Of a DNA stretch of 64,000 nucleotides, positions 59,697 through 64,000 are shown in pieces. Position 1 is the stretch's first letter. Every line of letters begins with the position of its first letter. The position numbers were made by a program, and so were the translations under genes. The DNA is from Anoplopoma fimbria (lineage: Eukaryota > Chordata > Actinopteri > Perciformes > Anoplopomatidae): the NCBI RefSeq assembly GCF_027596085.1, contig NC_072460.1:11017326-11081325 (forward strand). The letters are read 5' to 3'. Under the pieces are notes generated by a model. That model was not told where the DNA came from. It made no database searches and worked only from the letters and a program-made list of their open reading frames with translations.

Positions 59697-62209
59697 AACA
59701 CAACCACTTTTGTCTGCAAGTTCCAAGCTTGCTCAACTTTTATCAGAAAAATCTCTTAAGCAAATAATGTGACAAACTAAAACTCATGCGATCATAAGAT
59801 TTAGGGATTTTCCAGCTTTTCATCACTAATAATACCTTTCTTTGAATTTTATATAGCCGATCTTCAGGCCTTGTGATGTTAACAGGGGAAAGTTCCAACA
59901 AATTCACCAGTTATACAGCCTCAGGGCGACATTATCACTGTTTCAAATATACATTTTCCTACTATGTCTGATGTTTCCAGATGTTTGATATCTGCAAAAA
60001 CAATTACCTTTCTACAGATTTTAGGGCCATCATTTTAGATAACTACAATTTGTTAACATAGTAAGGTAGAACAGTTTGATTTGAAGTACAGAACTAAAGA
60101 AAAAAGAGGGGTCAAGTATTATGTTTAAATATGGGCCCAAGCAGAAAACAAAGGCAAAAAGTTGAGCAGGCCGTCAAGAGTCAACATAAGTTGTGGAAAG
60201 AAAACCACAACTGGATTGGTCAGCTACAAAGCTGAAACCACAGTAAAGTGAGAGAAGGCATTTATCACTTTCCCTTTCGGACTTAAAGACATTCCAGCAT
60301 TCAGCCTATCCCTTCAAATTCAATAGCACATGTTGGTTTTTCTTTTTCATTTCAAAACGTATTAATGAACAATGATTGAGTAACAATGATTTAGTACCAA
60401 TGGGAAAAGCAAACAAGGCTCTGTGCCACATTTTAGTTTGCAATATAAATAGAAGTTATGCAATTTGATTTTACAGCTCAATAAATATAATACTGAAGGG
60501 TTGATTGCATAAACAGAACTTCCCCAAAACAAACAATCTTAATGAAAAAGATGAAAAAAGATTTTGATGACAAGATCTGGTCATAACAAAAAAAAAGAAG
60601 ATATTCCACCTTACCCAAGGCAGTCAACGTGAACCTTCAGCCAGACCTTAACAACTGTTTACAATTAATTAAAAAATGTTTAATTCAAGATGTTTTTGCA
60701 GCAGAAGAAAAAAACATTGCTGATGCCTTGACTACCCAGCCAAGAAGATGACCACAGAGCATATGACAGCAATAGGTTCATGAGATACAATTCCTCAAGC
60801 TCTGACTTGTAAGATTATCATCTCTCCCTGATTATCATTTTGAAAAAGTTTCACAGAACTTCTACATGCTTCCATTATCCATGAAGGAGAGTGCTGGCAG
60901 TGGCAGCAGCAACATCAAAGCTGTCTGTGTGACCATTACTTGCGAGGCAGCTGTCACTCCCGGCACACACAGGCAGTGTGGTCCAGGCCAAAGTCACTTT
61001 CTGTTGCTGGTAGGTGTTACAGCAGCTGTGACAGGTGTACTGAAAATTGGATGAATATGCGCCTCTGGCCTGAAAGTCCTGAGATCACAGACAGACATCT
61101 GCCTCTCCTCCCTCCTCATTAGGAGGTCAGTCTGGAGTGTGTAAATTGTGCAAGTGGCCAAATGTGTGTTGCTCCAAAACAGTGTCAGCATGAGGCGATG
61201 AGGAATGGAACACCCTGAGTGGATGTCGGTAGGCATGCGCACACCTACAAGGGTCACCGGGATTACGGTAGCAGGGCGTGGTGACCTGAGGCAAGCCTGT
61301 GGATTATACTATTCCTAATCAGGTCAATCGTCCCTGTCTGCAACGGGTTCAGCATTAGGATGACCATCCCTCAACCGAACCCATGCTCCAAATCAAACCT
61401 TTTCTGCCAGCTCTCTCCTCAGTGAACACGATTCATTCATGTGATGACGGCCTCCTGTCCTCTTATGTGTAACTGACACCAGAGCTGAGCAGGTTCATCC
61501 CTGTAGGGTTTTTGTAAGGTCACCACCCACTTAGCTCATACTGAAAGGACACTCAGCAAAATTGTATCTGAAAGGTGAAGGTCTAATTGATATGGTGACC
61601 TTGTGTTTTTTTTCCTTTCAATTTATTTACTCTTAGCTCAGGGGATGATATTGTGTTACATCCATCCAGTTCTTGTAAACGTGGATAGGCTAGGCTGGTA
61701 TCTTTTGATAAGGCAATAATCTCCCATAACATATAAAAACTGATAATGTGGGGAAATAATCTATCTGATCGCAGGTTTGTTCCACTAAAGTCAATGTAAT
61801 GGTCCAACATATCTGATTTTCTTTTTTCTTGTGCACTGTGTGAGATCTAGCAACCATCTTCGGCAGTCTATTCATGAGTGGCTGCTCACTGGCTGAGGGG
61901 GAACATAACACATGGGTTACATAACAAGAGAGAGACCGATGTGAAGAACACATCGGAGCCCCAATGAAGGCCGGCTTTGGGTGTCCTGACGTTATTCAGC
62001 ATTTGGAGCACCAATGCAAACTAATGTAACACCCGATGGCGTCACCCCTTTATAATTACATTAGCTCTGGTATGTTTCAGAGCTTCTACTGAAAGAGGCC
62101 TTTGCTTGTTTCCAGCCTGCCTGCAGAGGCCTTGGACACATTTCCTGCACACTGGATAATCAATTTGCTGCCCCTCTGCCTGCATCCATTCCTTGACAAC
62201 CCTTCATGC

Positions 62210-62213
<4 letters not shown>

Positions 62214-62251
<38 letters not shown>
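62214..62251. repeat. (GA)n microsatellite
   Basis: About 19 GA units on the plus strand in the 5' intron of KIF1B. Confidence 0.95.
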
Positions 62252-62252
<1 letters not shown>

Positions 62253-64000
62253 CCTGCCCTTGCCCCCAATGGCTCTCTTTCTCTTTGTTGTTGACACACA
62301 CACGCACCGACAGATACGCCCTTGAGTGACTCACAACAATAAGGGGAGTGTCACAGCTTCGGCCACACATCTGCCGAACACCTACAAACTGACCAAACAA
62401 CTTCATAAAAATCCCATATCTGTGAGGCAGCTCTAAGTCTCATTTAAAATGTCAGGCATCACCAAAGACACTATAAAATAGTAGACATACAAAGGGACCA
62501 CCTACAATGTGGTAGGCGCGCACTATCGCACCTGATTCTGATTAAAGCAGAGTGACATACTTAAATCTCAAATCTGAAAAAATTAAGAAGTGGATTAGGT
62601 TGTAGTAGCGGTTTGAGAAGTTTCCATGGATGCTGTAAAAAAGAAAAAACCCTGCTGGGAAAAGTTGTCGAAGTGGGAATCCATTGTCATTTAAATATGA
62701 ATTGGATCTGAGTAAAGAGCGACCAATCTACTAACATTTTATAGCCATCTTTCAAGCCTATTGGTGAGTATTTGATACTAAATAGACGGATGTTTTGTGT
62801 AGAACAATATGAAGTTGTGATGAGTCATAGATTCACTGCTATTGATAGGTGCAAAAATATCAAGTTTTAATTTTTAACTAATTTAATTTGGGAATTACAC
62901 TCACCTGCTAGTCATGAAAAACAACAATCACATCACTGAGTAAAATAAATCACTCACGTAATCATAATACAGTATGTGACCATCCATTAAATACATTGTG
63001 GAACATTAACCACCTCCGAGACAAACAGCTGTTTAACGGTTCAGCTTAAAATAACAAAAAGTTGGATGACGTGTGCGTACGTTTGAGCCACTAGGTAGCG
63101 TTCAACCTCTCAGGCTCCTAATAAGACAGCATTCTCAGCATACCATCTGCAATGATGAAGGGAGAGTATGGCCGCCTGCCAGCCTCCCTTTCTGCTCTGC
63201 AACCTGCCCATGTGATAGGAGGTAGAGTAGGCAGTACTGCAGCCTGCTCCTCTCCCTCGCTCACACACTCACTAACCCCCCAAAACACTGCATATTCCAC
63301 TGCAGTTCTGCTACAAACCACGAGTCACCCTCCAGCACCTCCGAGTGACATTGGCATAATGAAACCCCAAGAATATGTAGTAAAAGTACTGGGGATTTGA
63401 AACAAAGCTTCTCTTTGGTAGAGTGTGAGGTCTGGTAGGGACACTTGATCTTATGGAAGATTCATAAAGGCTTAGTCTAATGAGCCCGGTTAGACTGACA
63501 GACAAAACTCAAGGCAAATAAGAGAGGCTGCTGGAAGAACCGGTTTCTGGCAAAACATGCTTACTTGTTACTAGGTCCTTAAATGCTTCAATACTAGTGT
63601 CAGGGGTATGGTGTGCATCTGTCCGCTAAAAGGGGACATACAGCACGACCATGAGGAAGGAGGTAGCGAGCACTTCATATTATCTGATGACTCACAGTCA
63701 CATGTAGGCAGGTTGAATCACAAGACTACGAACCACATTCAAGTCTTTTCTTCTTGCTCAGCTGTTGTCTATCCTTTAATGTATTATAGATTCAGCAATA
63801 GCAGCAACAGTACAGCTTTACTTAGATATGCAATATGTTCATGTAAAGCTATGCAAGGATTAATTCAATGTGCATAATAACTTAATTATTACATTTGACA
63901 TGCTTTTGAAGTGCACATATTTAAATGAATACATTAGATTGTAGTGAATGCTTATTTGAGCACATTAACTTTTCAGCCCCATTTTCACACATTCTGTACA

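Larger units (their letters stand above)
49889..64000. other. kif1b: KIF1B 5' intron (no coding exon found)
   Basis: 14 kb with no recognisable exon for the KIF1B start (MSGASVKVAV) or for CIIQMQG. Holds (TA)n at 55277-55312, poly(C) at about 58340-58355, (GA)n at about 62214-62251 and a coding-like island at 59320-59696. No RNA gene recognised. Confidence 0.6.

Overview
The window is vertebrate nuclear DNA, most likely from a teleost fish: two split genes with GT-AG introns, AT-rich compact introns full of (CA)n, (TA)n and (GA)n runs, and proteins close to their mammalian counterparts. Both genes lie on the minus strand, head to tail, in the order KIF1B then PGD. This is the same order and relative orientation as in human 1p36.22.

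Layout, in transcription order (right to left). 49.9-64.0 kb is non-coding and I read it as the large 5' intron of KIF1B; the start-codon exon was not found and should lie beyond 64 kb. 45.1-49.9 kb carries the kinesin motor domain, with an 18-nt microexon in the K-loop. 37.9-44.5 kb carries the neck, coiled coil and FHA domain. At 34.2-35.7 kb a single large alternative terminal exon makes the short KIF1B-alpha isoform, ending in a PDZ-ligand. Exons from 30.4 kb down to 14.0 kb make the long KIF1B-beta isoform, ending in a PH domain. A candidate 201-nt in-frame cassette exon at 21.4-21.6 kb encodes 67 residues that I do not recognise from mammalian KIF1B. A long 3' UTR follows to about 10.4-11.6 kb. 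PGD (6-phosphogluconate dehydrogenase, 13 coding exons, exactly 483 codons plus stop) runs from 9145 to 2476, with a three-CCAAT-box promoter upstream and a poly(A) signal at 2217-2222. At the far left, a weak candidate for the last exon of a plus-strand gene (about 511-597) would converge on PGD.

The two genes do not share a pathway. PGD makes NADPH in the oxidative pentose phosphate pathway. KIF1B is a kinesin-3 motor for mitochondria (alpha) and synaptic vesicle precursors (beta). The points most worth checking are the KIF1B cassette exon, a substitution-free 174/179-bp direct repeat in two PGD introns that carries a textbook antioxidant response element, a CA-repeat against a KIF1B splice donor, a non-autonomous PIF/Harbinger-like element beside the last-but-one KIF1B exon, and a pair of adjacent perfect hairpins in a motor-domain intron.
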